A DNA stretch of 18,641 nucleotides, from NCBI GenBank assembly GCA_037442845.1, contig JBBIPL010000042.1, positions 1-18,641 on the forward strand, given 5' to 3'. The translations under genes and the position numbers were made by a program. The notes under the pieces were generated by a model. The model made no database searches, was not told where the DNA came from, and worked only from the letters and a program-made list of their open reading frames with translations. Each line of letters starts with the position of its first letter. Within the stretch, counting starts at the first letter, position 1. The stretch is from PFJX01 sp037442845 (GTDB lineage Bacteria > Pseudomonadota > Gammaproteobacteria > Burkholderiales > Thiobacillaceae). Shown piece by piece: positions 1 to 6,852 of the stretch.

Positions 1-19
1 TTAGGTTCAATCAGACGAT

Positions 20-37
20 GGGTTTTGCAAGAGGCTC
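20..37. repeat. Possible terminal inverted repeat of an IS5-family (IS1106-like) element at the window edge
   Basis: The plus strand reads GGGTTTTGCAAGAGGCTC, that is, GAGCCTCTTGCAAAACCC on the minus strand. This has the look of the ends of IS1106-like IS5-family elements, which start with a GAG-rich block followed by TTGCAAAA. If so, the element lies to the left of the window and this is its right-hand end. The final GGCTC can also pair with GAGCC at 42-46 to give a 5-bp hairpin (33-46, loop AGTA), which could instead be a weak terminator of the HEPN gene. The recognition is from memory of such ends, and the partner end is not visible. Confidence 0.25.
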
Positions 38-73
38 AGTAGAGCCGATGAGCATTTACGTGGTCATGGTGGA

Positions 74-559
74 TTAGCCGGGGGCGGGGATTCGGCGTTC
101 ACTTTCCGCGACCATGTTCCGCGCGGCAGCGGTGAGGATGGCTACGAATTCGTGCCCTGTCTGCAGAGCCTCGGCGAGTTGGGCGGGGTCTTCCACATAT
201 TCATGCACCATTTTGTTGCGCAGTTGGCGCAGGGTCAGCCAGTCGTCCGTGGAGTGGATGAGTCCAAGGCGTTCGGCGCGATCCAGGTTGTCGATCGCGG
301 CACCAGGTTTTTCCCCCATGGCCGTGAGCAGGGCGGGTAGCAGTTTGTCGCCCAGGGTGTCCTGAAGTCGGCCAAAGCGGCCGACGAAGGCTTCCACGCG
401 CTCGGCGAGGTCCGAATCGGTCTCCAGTTGCCCGGCGCGGTCAACCGTGAAGGGGCTGGTGAACAGGCGTTGATCCGTGGTGGCCAGATGCCGGCTTTCC
501 TTTTGCACGACCCGTGCAAGAAAACGAAGACGCTGGGCGAGGGCGGGTTCCAGCTTCAC
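74..559 (-). CDS. HEPN-domain toxin of an MNT/HEPN toxin-antitoxin pair (HepT-like)
   Basis: 161 residues from a GTG start at 559. Residues 114-121 read RNKMVHEY, which fits the R-x4-H-x-Y signature of HEPN ribonucleases (R114, H119, Y121). In characterised HepT-MntA pairs (type VII), the HEPN toxin cuts RNA and the partner nucleotidyltransferase silences it by adding AMP to the motif tyrosine. The residues for both activities are present here. The start codon overlaps the TGA of the upstream nucleotidyltransferase by four bases (GTGA, 556-559), so the two are translationally coupled with the antitoxin made first. The protein is somewhat longer than many HepT proteins because of an N-terminal region of about 40 residues (HepT-like/DUF86-type alternatives). 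The family call is confident. Toxicity is inferred. Confidence 0.85.
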   Translation of the reverse strand: MKLEPALAQRLRFLARVVQKESRHLATTDQRLFTSPFTVDRAGQLETDSDLAERVEAFVGRFGRLQDTLGDKLLPALLTAMGEKPGAAIDNLDRAERLGLIHSTDDWLTLRQLRNKMVHEYVEDPAQLAEALQTGHEFVAILTAAARNMVAESERRIPAPG

Positions 560-855
560 AGCAGACGGCCCTCCCGAATGGCAATGTCGTGGATGGGCTG
601 GGTCTCCAGGTTGGGTGGGCTGAGCAACACATCCACCTTGCGCCCGTCCATGCCGCGCGAAATGCGGGCGGCCAGGCGCGCCGCGAGCAGGGCGGGGCGA
701 TCGACGGGGTCTGGCAGCTCCAGCAAGAGGTCGACATCGCCGCCGCGGGCATCGTCATTCAGCCGTGAGCCGAAGAGGCGCACACGGGCTTCGGGGCCGG
801 CCAGGTCGGCAACCGCGGACTTGATGAGGGCGACTTGCGCGGGAGTCAGGCGCAT
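556..855 (-). CDS. MNT-type minimal nucleotidyltransferase antitoxin (MntA-like)
   Basis: 99 residues from ATG at 855. It is a minimal nucleotidyltransferase fold of the DNA polymerase beta superfamily. G29-S30 is followed by D40-V-D42, giving the GSx9DxD metal/nucleotide site, and D75 in KVDVLLSP is the likely third acidic residue. All catalytic residues appear intact, so the protein is predicted to be active rather than a degenerate binding protein. In the known type VII systems, this enzyme transfers AMP to the HEPN partner and neutralises it. It is the first gene of a two-gene unit that overlaps the HEPN gene by four bases. No clear Shine-Dalgarno sequence precedes the ATG. The 107-base spacer to the permease gene holds a REP-like hairpin. 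Confidence 0.85.
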   Translation of the reverse strand: MRLTPAQVALIKSAVADLAGPEARVRLFGSRLNDDARGGDVDLLLELPDPVDRPALLAARLAARISRGMDGRKVDVLLSPPNLETQPIHDIAIREGRLL

Positions 856-902
856 GGCTTAGAACCTGTGAATCTTTCCGCAACGGCGACAACACCGTGA
901 GC

Positions 903-924
903 CATCCCCACGAAAACGGGGATG
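903..924. repeat. REP-like hairpin between permease gene and toxin-antitoxin genes
   Basis: CATCCCC (903-909) and GGGGATG (918-924) form a perfect 7-bp stem around an 8-base loop (ACGAAAAC). It lies downstream of the ABC permease gene and upstream of the nucleotidyltransferase gene, both on the minus strand. It is not followed by a T-tract on the minus strand, so it is not a classic intrinsic terminator. Stems of this type, with CCCC/GGGG arms around a GAAAA core, recur as intergenic repeats in many proteobacteria. It could protect mRNA 3' ends or mark an insertion boundary. Confidence 0.5.
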
Positions 925-962
925 ACGGTTATCTTGAGGGCTGGCATTTTTTCCAAACCCCC

Positions 963-1781
963 TCAGATTACGTCAGCGAAATAGGCCTCGGCCCGCTTGA
1001 AATACAGATAGCTTAGGGGCAAAAGGCAGCACACCAGCACGAAGCCCGGGGCCATGGCGGAGAAGTCCGGCGGCTGCCCGCGCAGCATGACGTTCTGGAA
1101 GCTGTCGATGAGGCCGGCCAGGGGGTTGAGCAGGTAAGCCTGGTAGAGCAGGTTGGACCATTCGCCGGCGGCCTGCTGGGTCACCAGCTTGTCCTTGACC
1201 AGGTGCAGGGGGTAGATCACCGGCGAGACATACATGACCAGGGACAGCAGCACCGGCAGGGCGTTGCCCACGTCGCGGTAATAGACGTTGATGGCGGCGC
1301 CGACGAAGGCGATGGTGAGGGCCGCGAGGATGGTGTAGGCGATGAGCAGCGGCACCCAGAACACCTCGGCGCCGGGCAGGATGCCGTACCAGGCCATGAG
1401 CGCCATGATGATGAGAAAGTTGATGCCGAGTTCCACCAGCTTGGTGAGCACGCTGGTGAGCGGGAAGATTTCCCGCGGGAAGTAGATCTTGCGGATGAGG
1501 GCGGTGTTGCCCACCACGCTGGTGACGCCCTCGGAGGCGGCCTCCTGGAAAAATATCCACAGCATGAGGGCGGCGAAGGTGAGCACCGGGTAGGGCACGC
1601 TGCCGCTGTCGATGCCGACGAAGCTGCGCACCAGGGTGAAGATGAGCATGAGCATGAGCGGCTTCACCACGGCCCAGGCGATGCCCAGGTAGGCCTGCTT
1701 GTAGCGCAGAGCGATGTTCTTCCAGGCGAGCGTGAACATGAGCTCGCGGTAGTCGTAGAGGTTCTTGGCGATTCGCAGCAT
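963..1781 (-). CDS. Wzm-type ABC-2 permease for polysaccharide/O-antigen export
   Basis: 272 residues. The cytoplasmic N-terminus carries the typical ABC-2 glycan exporter motif LRYKQAYLGIAWAVVKPL (about residues 25-42). About six membrane segments follow (roughly 38-55, 64-80, 112-132, 142-163, 173-190, 245-261). The phrase NPLAGLIDSF (219-228) before the last segment is also characteristic of Wzm/RfbA/KpsM-type permeases. Such proteins pair with a Wzt/KpsT ATPase to export undecaprenyl- or lipid-linked glycans across the inner membrane, and that ATPase gene normally sits directly downstream. Here the downstream genes are the MNT/HEPN pair and no Walker-motif protein occurs in the window. 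A 220-base gap separates it from the O-ligase gene. There is a TAGAAT -10-like hexamer at 1818-1823, and no good ribosome binding site before the ATG at 1781. Confidence 0.88.
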   Translation of the reverse strand: MLRIAKNLYDYRELMFTLAWKNIALRYKQAYLGIAWAVVKPLMLMLIFTLVRSFVGIDSGSVPYPVLTFAALMLWIFFQEAASEGVTSVVGNTALIRKIYFPREIFPLTSVLTKLVELGINFLIIMALMAWYGILPGAEVFWVPLLIAYTILAALTIAFVGAAINVYYRDVGNALPVLLSLVMYVSPVIYPLHLVKDKLVTQQAAGEWSNLLYQAYLLNPLAGLIDSFQNVMLRGQPPDFSAMAPGFVLVCCLLPLSYLYFKRAEAYFADVI

Positions 1782-2001
1782 GGGGAAGGTGGATGGGGGC
1801 GCGCGTTGGGCCTGGCGATTCTATTACGGCAGTCCGAGAAAAAACTTGTGTTGCGGGTTGTGGGCGATGCCCGCGCCCAGAACGCCGCCTTGTGTCGGCG
1901 TGACTTCACTCGGGCAGCGCGGACGCTTCAGGGCAAGAGCGGCGGCGAAGTAGGCAACCCTGAACGGCGCCGCGGCCTCCGCCGTCAACGCGCCAAGCTG
2001 C
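1782..2001. other. 220-base non-coding spacer between O-ligase and permease genes
   Basis: No convincing coding frame is seen. On the minus strand a TAGAAT hexamer (plus-strand 1818-1823) lies 37 bases before the permease ATG and could be a -10 box, but the hexamer 17 bases upstream is a poor -35. ACGCCG (1882-1887) and CGGCGT (1896-1901) could form a 6-bp stem downstream of the O-ligase gene, but there is no T-tract. The spacer interrupts the otherwise tightly packed minus-strand cluster, so the permease may be transcribed separately. Confidence 0.4.
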
Positions 2002-3303
2002 TCAAACCGGCTTGGCGACCGGGAACCTGGCGGCATGGGGCGCTGGCGCGGCGGCCTTGGCGTCGCGCTCCGCCAGGGCTTGGCGGACAAGGTGATCGAG
2101 GATCACCAGGATCGCCACCAGGTGCCAGTAAAAATCGAATTTGGCGAGCCCCAGGAAGAGGCCGCCAGTCGCATAGCCGACGATGCTGACCTGGGTCATG
2201 GCCGCCAGGTCGTGCGCCCATTTCAGTTCTGGAATCTTCTTCGTGCGGCGGATGATGGAGCTGCCGCGCAGCCAGGCGAAGCCCATGATCGCCATGAACA
2301 CGCCGAAACCGATGAAGCCCTGCTCGCCCATCACCTCGAAGTACACGCTGTGGGCGTCGTGCACGCGGAAGGGCTCGGGCGCGTATTCCCGAAATACCGA
2401 GGGCCTGAACATTTCCATGCCGCCGCCGGTGACGCGGTCCTTGGCCACGTTGAAGGCGGTGTGCCAGGCGTTGATGCGGCCCAGGGCGGAGGCATCCTCC
2501 TTGTATTCCGTGGTGGTGTGCATGCGGTCGTACCATTCCTGCGGCATGATCGCTCCGACGGCGCCCACGGCCAGCGCCACGTAGATGGCGGTCATGACTT
2601 TCTGCCGGCTCTTCAGCCAGAGGAACACGGCCATGCCGATGATGGCCACCAGGGCGCCGCGCGACTGGCTGCCGATGGCGGCGATGGTGGTGAGGATCAT
2701 CGCCCCGGCCAGGCCGAGTTTCAGCCAGTGGCGCTGTTCCTGCAGGTGCAGGTAGCGGATCAGCGGCACGACCATGATCAGGGCCAGGGCCATTTCGTTA
2801 TTGCCGGCGATGAAGGTGCCGTCCGGCCCCTGCACGCGGTACACGCCCCCGTTGACGATGGTGAAGATGCCGCCCTTGATGCCGTAGAAACCGAGCGACA
2901 GGGCGATCATCCAGACCATGCCGAGGACGCGTTCCCGACAGTTGATGATGATGAGCGTGACGAAGGTCATCAGCATGATCTTGAAGAACTTGATCCAGCT
3001 CTCCCAGGCGAGATCCGGGAAGAACGCGAAATAGGTGGTGACCAGCGCCCATCCCATCAGCACCAGCATGAGGATGGTTTCCCGCGTCCACAGGATGCGC
3101 TTGGGCTCCTTGCTGAAAAACAGGCCGACCATGGTGGCAATGAAGATTGTGTAGGCCCAGGGGAAGTTGAATGCAAAGCCGTAGGCCAGCCGGTGCGGGT
3201 TCATGTAACTGATCCAGCACCACAGGTAGATGCCGACCTGCGGCTTTCTCAGTACCCAGGGGAGAAGGCCGAAAACGACGGCGGCTACGAATAGGTCGCG
3301 CAT
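2002..3303 (-). CDS. O-glycosylation ligase, exosortase A system-associated (O-antigen ligase-like membrane protein)
   Basis: 433 residues and polytopic, with about ten to twelve membrane segments. It belongs to the O-antigen ligase/polymerase superfamily (Wzy_C domain about 195-340) with the N-terminal region (about 1-190) typical of ligases found in exosortase A (XrtA/EpsH, PEP-CTERM) gene sets. Residues 212-217 (SQSRGA) and the segment around H315 and H318 (VHDAHSVYFEVMGEQGF, 314-330) are the conserved ligase features. The long periplasmic loop lies about 250-325. Such enzymes transfer a lipid-linked glycan to an acceptor (lipid A core, protein or another glycan). The acceptor cannot be told here. 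The start overlaps the formyltransferase gene by 19 bases without a clear ribosome binding site, which suggests translational coupling. No exosortase or PEP-CTERM protein is in the window. Confidence 0.85.
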   Translation of the reverse strand: MRDLFVAAVVFGLLPWVLRKPQVGIYLWCWISYMNPHRLAYGFAFNFPWAYTIFIATMVGLFFSKEPKRILWTRETILMLVLMGWALVTTYFAFFPDLAWESWIKFFKIMLMTFVTLIIINCRERVLGMVWMIALSLGFYGIKGGIFTIVNGGVYRVQGPDGTFIAGNNEMALALIMVVPLIRYLHLQEQRHWLKLGLAGAMILTTIAAIGSQSRGALVAIIGMAVFLWLKSRQKVMTAIYVALAVGAVGAIMPQEWYDRMHTTTEYKEDASALGRINAWHTAFNVAKDRVTGGGMEMFRPSVFREYAPEPFRVHDAHSVYFEVMGEQGFIGFGVFMAIMGFAWLRGSSIIRRTKKIPELKWAHDLAAMTQVSIVGYATGGLFLGLAKFDFYWHLVAILVILDHLVRQALAERDAKAAAPAPHAARFPVAKPV

Positions 3304-4142
3304 GAGAGCTCAGAGCTTGTGAATTTTTCGGAAGCGTCGGCGCGGAACCAGGTAATGCGCGGACCCAGTTTGAGCGGTTTGAGCAGTCCTTCGGCCAAGC
3401 GCTTGTCCACCGCGCGTTCGTGCCGCAGACCGCGTTGCCTGACCTGGTAGAGCCGGCCCTTGTGCGGCTGGGTCTGGCCGAAGCGCTCGCCGACAGCAAC
3501 GCGGCTCAGGAATTCGGCATACACCGCGGCGCTGGTTTCGACGCTGCGCCAAAACAGGCTGAGTTCGTCATCGTCGGGGCGAATTTCCGGGCTGATGTGG
3601 GCGATGAGGCGGCCGGTGTCGATGCCGGCGTCGATCCAGTGCAGGGTGCAGCCTACTTTTTCCGGCTCGCCGTTGTAGAGGGCCCAGAAAGTGCAGTCGG
3701 CGCCCCGGTATTCCGGCGACAGGCCGCCATGCAGGTTGGCGATGCCCAGGCGACCTTCCCTGAGCAGATCGCCGCGGATGAGCGAGGTGCCGAACACGCA
3801 GAGCATGTCCGGCTTGAGTTCCCGCGCCAACTTCACCACGTCCGGGTGGTTGATGTGCGGGAATTCGCGCACAAGTTCCGGGTGGTTCAGCCGGGCGGGG
3901 CCATTGCCGAAGAAGAATGCGCCTTCCCGGTTGCCGGTGTAGCGGCGGCGATCCCGCAGCCAGCGCCAGGCTTTGCGGAAGAAGTGATCCGGGCGCAGGG
4001 TTCTGGCGAGTTTTTTCCAGGAAAACTCCGCGCCGTTCTCCTGCACGATGGCCACGACGTCGGCGCCTTCGCACAGGGCATTGGCCACGAAGAGATGCCG
4101 CGGGCTGCGGCCACACAGGACCATGACGCGCAGCTTAGCCAT
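3285..4142 (-). CDS. Formyltransferase-family protein (probable sugar N-formyltransferase)
   Basis: 285 residues with a formyl_trans_N fold. The catalytic triad of N10-formyltetrahydrofolate-dependent formyltransferases can be read as N136, H138 (NLHGGLSPEYRG, a variant of the HxSLLP loop) and D175 (IDAGIDTG). The N-terminal segment (4-30) is a Rossmann-like nucleotide/folate fold. There is no C-terminal methionyl-tRNA-binding domain, and the protein sits among glycan genes. Formylation of an amino sugar, as done by VioF/WbtJ/FdtF-type enzymes, is therefore more likely than formylation of initiator tRNA. The ATG at 4142 is preceded by an AGGTGA Shine-Dalgarno. The gene overlaps the toroid gene upstream by 8 bases and the O-ligase downstream by 19, so it is embedded in one operon. 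The sugar substrate is unknown. Confidence 0.82.
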   Translation of the reverse strand: MAKLRVMVLCGRSPRHLFVANALCEGADVVAIVQENGAEFSWKKLARTLRPDHFFRKAWRWLRDRRRYTGNREGAFFFGNGPARLNHPELVREFPHINHPDVVKLARELKPDMLCVFGTSLIRGDLLREGRLGIANLHGGLSPEYRGADCTFWALYNGEPEKVGCTLHWIDAGIDTGRLIAHISPEIRPDDDELSLFWRSVETSAAVYAEFLSRVAVGERFGQTQPHKGRLYQVRQRGLRHERAVDKRLAEGLLKPLKLGPRITWFRADASEKFTSSELSCATYS

Positions 4143-5343
4143 GGGGCTTCACCTCGGGCACGGGGGGAATGGAGATGTCCTGCATATCCATCATCAGGGC
4201 ATCGGCGAAGAACTTGGCGGCCCAGTTGGGATATTCGAAGCGCGAATAGTCTCCCCAGATCGGGCTGGAACCGGCGATGCCGCCGCGCACGGCGGGGTCG
4301 TCGTCTTCCAACCGCTGGGTGGACTTGAGGTAGGCCAGGGCGGAACGCGCGCATTCGCGGAAGGCGTCGTCGCCGGTGACCTGGGCCATGCGCGTCCAGT
4401 TGAGGCTCATCTGGGCGATGCCGGTGAGACAGGCATACGCGGCGTCGGCCACCCAACCGTCTCGGTAGGCGCCCGCCAGCCAGCCGTCCTGGCGCTGGGC
4501 CCGGGCCATGCCCCGGCCGGCCTTGAGCGCCGAGTCGATGTAGCGTGGCTCGTGCAGCAGCACGCCGCATTCCAGGAAGCCGCGGATGGCGTAGGCGATG
4601 GTGTGGGTGAAGGGGGAACGCTCCGGCACGAACGCATTGGCGGCATACCAGCCCGATGCGGTCTGCTGGGTCAGCGCCCAGTCCAGGTTGCGACGGGCGC
4701 CTTCGACCAGGGCCTGCTCGCCGGATACCAAGCCGGCCGCGAGCAGGGCCCAGGTGGCGCGGGTGTTGTAGACGTGGGGCGTGGCGTTGTGCTCGAACTT
4801 GCGGAAGCAGCCGTCGGCGTCCTGCTGCAGGATGAACCATTGGCCGGCGCGCACCATGGCCTCCAGGCAGTCCTGGCGGCCAAGCTGTGTGTAGCCCGCC
4901 ACCAGGCCGTGCATGATCTGGCCCTGGTTGAAGATCACCGGGTGCGAGCCCGGTTCGCCGAAGTGACCAGGGAAGGCGCCGTCCGCGGCCTGGAGGGAAA
5001 GCTCCCAGTCGATCATGCGCTGCGCCCGATCCACCAACTCGGGGCGATCGAGGATTATCGCGGCGGCCAGGAAAGTCTCGATGATGTAGCCGGTGGTCTC
5101 GGGGTAGGAGGGCAGCCAGCCGTCCTCGAAGCTCCAGCCGGCGGAGACGCCGCCGGCGTCGGGTTTGCCCTCGCGCACGTCCTGGGCGCGGCACAGCCAG
5201 TCGATGGCGGCGGCGAGATGGGTCCTGTGCTCCCGCTGTTCCTGGACGGCGGGCTTGGGGATGTCCGCGAGGATCAGGCGCAGGTGGCGGGGACGCCAGG
5301 GTTGATAGCGGAAGGGCAGGCCGACGAGTTTGGCGATGTCCAA
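4135..5343 (-). CDS. Alpha/alpha-toroid protein of unknown activity in glycan operon
   Basis: About 402 residues. A TTG at 5343 is chosen because AAGGA lies six bases before it. An earlier in-frame TTG at 5361 would add six residues. The protein is made of repeated helical hairpins with conserved aromatic/Gly turns (SYPETTGYIIETFL, FNQGQIMHGLVAGY, VYNTRATWALL, TIAYAIRGFLECG), the pattern of (alpha/alpha) barrels. Families with this fold include glycan lyases and unsaturated glucuronyl hydrolases, the D-glucuronyl C5-epimerase C-terminal domain, and terpene cyclases. There is no signal peptide or membrane segment and no DxDD or QW cyclase motif, so a cytoplasmic role on a nucleotide- or lipid-linked glycan is the best guess. 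It overlaps the formyltransferase gene by 8 bases and follows the CapK-like gene. I do not recognise a specific activity. Confidence 0.7.
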   Translation of the reverse strand: MDIAKLVGLPFRYQPWRPRHLRLILADIPKPAVQEQREHRTHLAAAIDWLCRAQDVREGKPDAGGVSAGWSFEDGWLPSYPETTGYIIETFLAAAIILDRPELVDRAQRMIDWELSLQAADGAFPGHFGEPGSHPVIFNQGQIMHGLVAGYTQLGRQDCLEAMVRAGQWFILQQDADGCFRKFEHNATPHVYNTRATWALLAAGLVSGEQALVEGARRNLDWALTQQTASGWYAANAFVPERSPFTHTIAYAIRGFLECGVLLHEPRYIDSALKAGRGMARAQRQDGWLAGAYRDGWVADAAYACLTGIAQMSLNWTRMAQVTGDDAFRECARSALAYLKSTQRLEDDDPAVRGGIAGSSPIWGDYSRFEYPNWAAKFFADALMMDMQDISIPPVPEVKPHG

Positions 5344-5398
5344 TTCAGTTCCTTGCTGCAAGACGGTCAGGGTTTACCCAATGGAGCGCTCTGTATGA

Positions 5399-6850
5399 CT
5401 ACGGCTCAATTGGTCGTTCACTTGAATCTTCCCGATTACCCCGCTTATCAAGTGAATCCTTCAGCGCAGGGTGGCCGGCGGCATGCTCCAGCCCGCCTTC
5501 CAGGCGCACATGGCTGACCACGTAGCGGTGCTTGCCGGAGGCTTCGGGCGGAATGCTATCCAAAAGTCGCACGCGCAGGACAACGTCGTCGCCCAGGCGC
5601 TTTTTCAGGCCGGCTTCGATGGAGCGGGTCATCTCGGGCTGCCATCGGGGGTTGGGGACGACCAGCACCTCCAGGTCCAGGCGGTCGTGCTGGATAAGCT
5701 TGAATTCACCCACGCCGTCCACGGCGCGCAAGACATAGATGCCCGCCAGGGCGTGCATGATGGCGCCGTCGGCCCGCACCAGGAAATCCGTCTGCCGGCC
5801 CATGACTTCGGCGATGACATGGAGGCCGCGACCGTCCCTGTCCGCTTCCGGGCTCATGCGCACCATGTCGCCGGTGCGGTAGCGGAGGAAAGGCTGGGCC
5901 TGGGAGCACAGCCCCGTCATCACCGCCTCGCCCATTTCGCCGGGGACCACCGGATTGCCCAGGGGATCGAGCACTTCCAGGAGGATGCTCTCGCTCATCA
6001 GCAACATCTGGCCGTGCGGCGTTTCGTGGGCGGTGAAGCCGATGTCGCGGCTGCCGAACTCGTTGGCCACGGGCACGCCGAACACTTCGGTAAGCAGGGC
6101 GCGCTGGTGTTCATAAAGAGGTTCGCCGGTCGTGCACACCACTTTCAGCTTCGGCAGGCGCAGGCGCCGGCCCCGCTCGCGGGCGTGGGCGGCGAGCAGG
6201 GCCACGGAACTGGAGTAGCCATAGATGCAGCGGGGCTGGAAGGATTCCAACGCCTCCAGATAGCGGTCCATGCGTTCCGGCGACATGGCGAAGGCGTTGA
6301 GCACCAGCTGGTTGAGCAGGCGGTCGCGTACCGTCTTCACCCAGTCCGTCTTGTTCAGTTCCACCGGCGCGCCCCAGATGTAGACCTCGGGCTCGCCCAC
6401 CTCGACGCCCCACCAGCGGCGGGCGCGGATGCGGCCGGCGGCGTCCGAGGCCTGGCGGTCGCGGCCGAAGAAGAAAATCAGGGGCTGGCCGCTGGAGCCG
6501 CCGGTGTTGTATTGGAAGGTCCCGCCGGGCGCCTGCCGCCAAACCAGTTGCTCCCGGTTGGCGGCAGCCTCGGCCTTGTCCATGGTGGGCAGGCGACGCA
6601 GATCGGCGAGAGCGTGCAGGTTGTCCGGCGACAGGCCCGCGGCCTGCATGCGCTGCCGGTGCCAGGGACAGTGGGCGTGGGCCACTTCCAGCAGGGCGCG
6701 CAGTTTGTCGAGTTGCAGCTTTTCCAGATCGGATCGGGAAAGCCACTGGCTTTTATCCAGTTGGGCAAGGTAGGAAAAAGTGGGGCGCCGGAAGGCCTTT
6801 TCCTGCAGGGGATAGACCAGATGGCGGGAAAGCAGGAAGGGCGTTCTCAT
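5399..6850 (-). CDS. CapK/phenylacetate-CoA ligase-like adenylate-forming enzyme
   Basis: 483 residues of the ANL (adenylate-forming) superfamily, in the short PaaK/CapK branch. The phosphate-binding loop is YNTGGSSGQPL (114-124). NEFGSRDIG (263-271) is the A4/A5 region, YRTGDMV (324-330) carries the ribose-binding Asp, GRQTDFLV (351-358) is the hinge region, and ASGKHRYVV near residue 445 carries the expected catalytic lysine. It should activate a carboxylic acid as acyl-AMP and pass it to a thiol or an amine. CapK-type members occur in capsule and exopolysaccharide loci, where they probably attach acyl or amino-acid groups. The acid here is unknown. The ATG at 6850 has a strong AGGAGGGG ribosome binding site eight bases upstream, lying inside the end of the preceding small gene. 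The last 30 residues are polar and probably disordered. Confidence 0.86.
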   Translation of the reverse strand: MRTPFLLSRHLVYPLQEKAFRRPTFSYLAQLDKSQWLSRSDLEKLQLDKLRALLEVAHAHCPWHRQRMQAAGLSPDNLHALADLRRLPTMDKAEAAANREQLVWRQAPGGTFQYNTGGSSGQPLIFFFGRDRQASDAAGRIRARRWWGVEVGEPEVYIWGAPVELNKTDWVKTVRDRLLNQLVLNAFAMSPERMDRYLEALESFQPRCIYGYSSSVALLAAHARERGRRLRLPKLKVVCTTGEPLYEHQRALLTEVFGVPVANEFGSRDIGFTAHETPHGQMLLMSESILLEVLDPLGNPVVPGEMGEAVMTGLCSQAQPFLRYRTGDMVRMSPEADRDGRGLHVIAEVMGRQTDFLVRADGAIMHALAGIYVLRAVDGVGEFKLIQHDRLDLEVLVVPNPRWQPEMTRSIEAGLKKRLGDDVVLRVRLLDSIPPEASGKHRYVVSHVRLEGGLEHAAGHPALKDSLDKRGNREDSSERPIEP

Positions 6851-6852
6851 GA

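Noticed and set aside
1..75. Short plus-strand frames open from base 1 to stops at 40-42 or 73-75
   Set aside because: Too short to recognise. Could be the end of a gene to the left, but nothing supports it.
861..890. About 22 of 30 bases match a segment at 3312-3341, both just before a minus-strand ATG (855 and 3303)
   Set aside because: One such match is about what chance would give in a window of this size. Only a genome-wide search showing many copies of the TGTGAATYTTTC core would make it a repeat.
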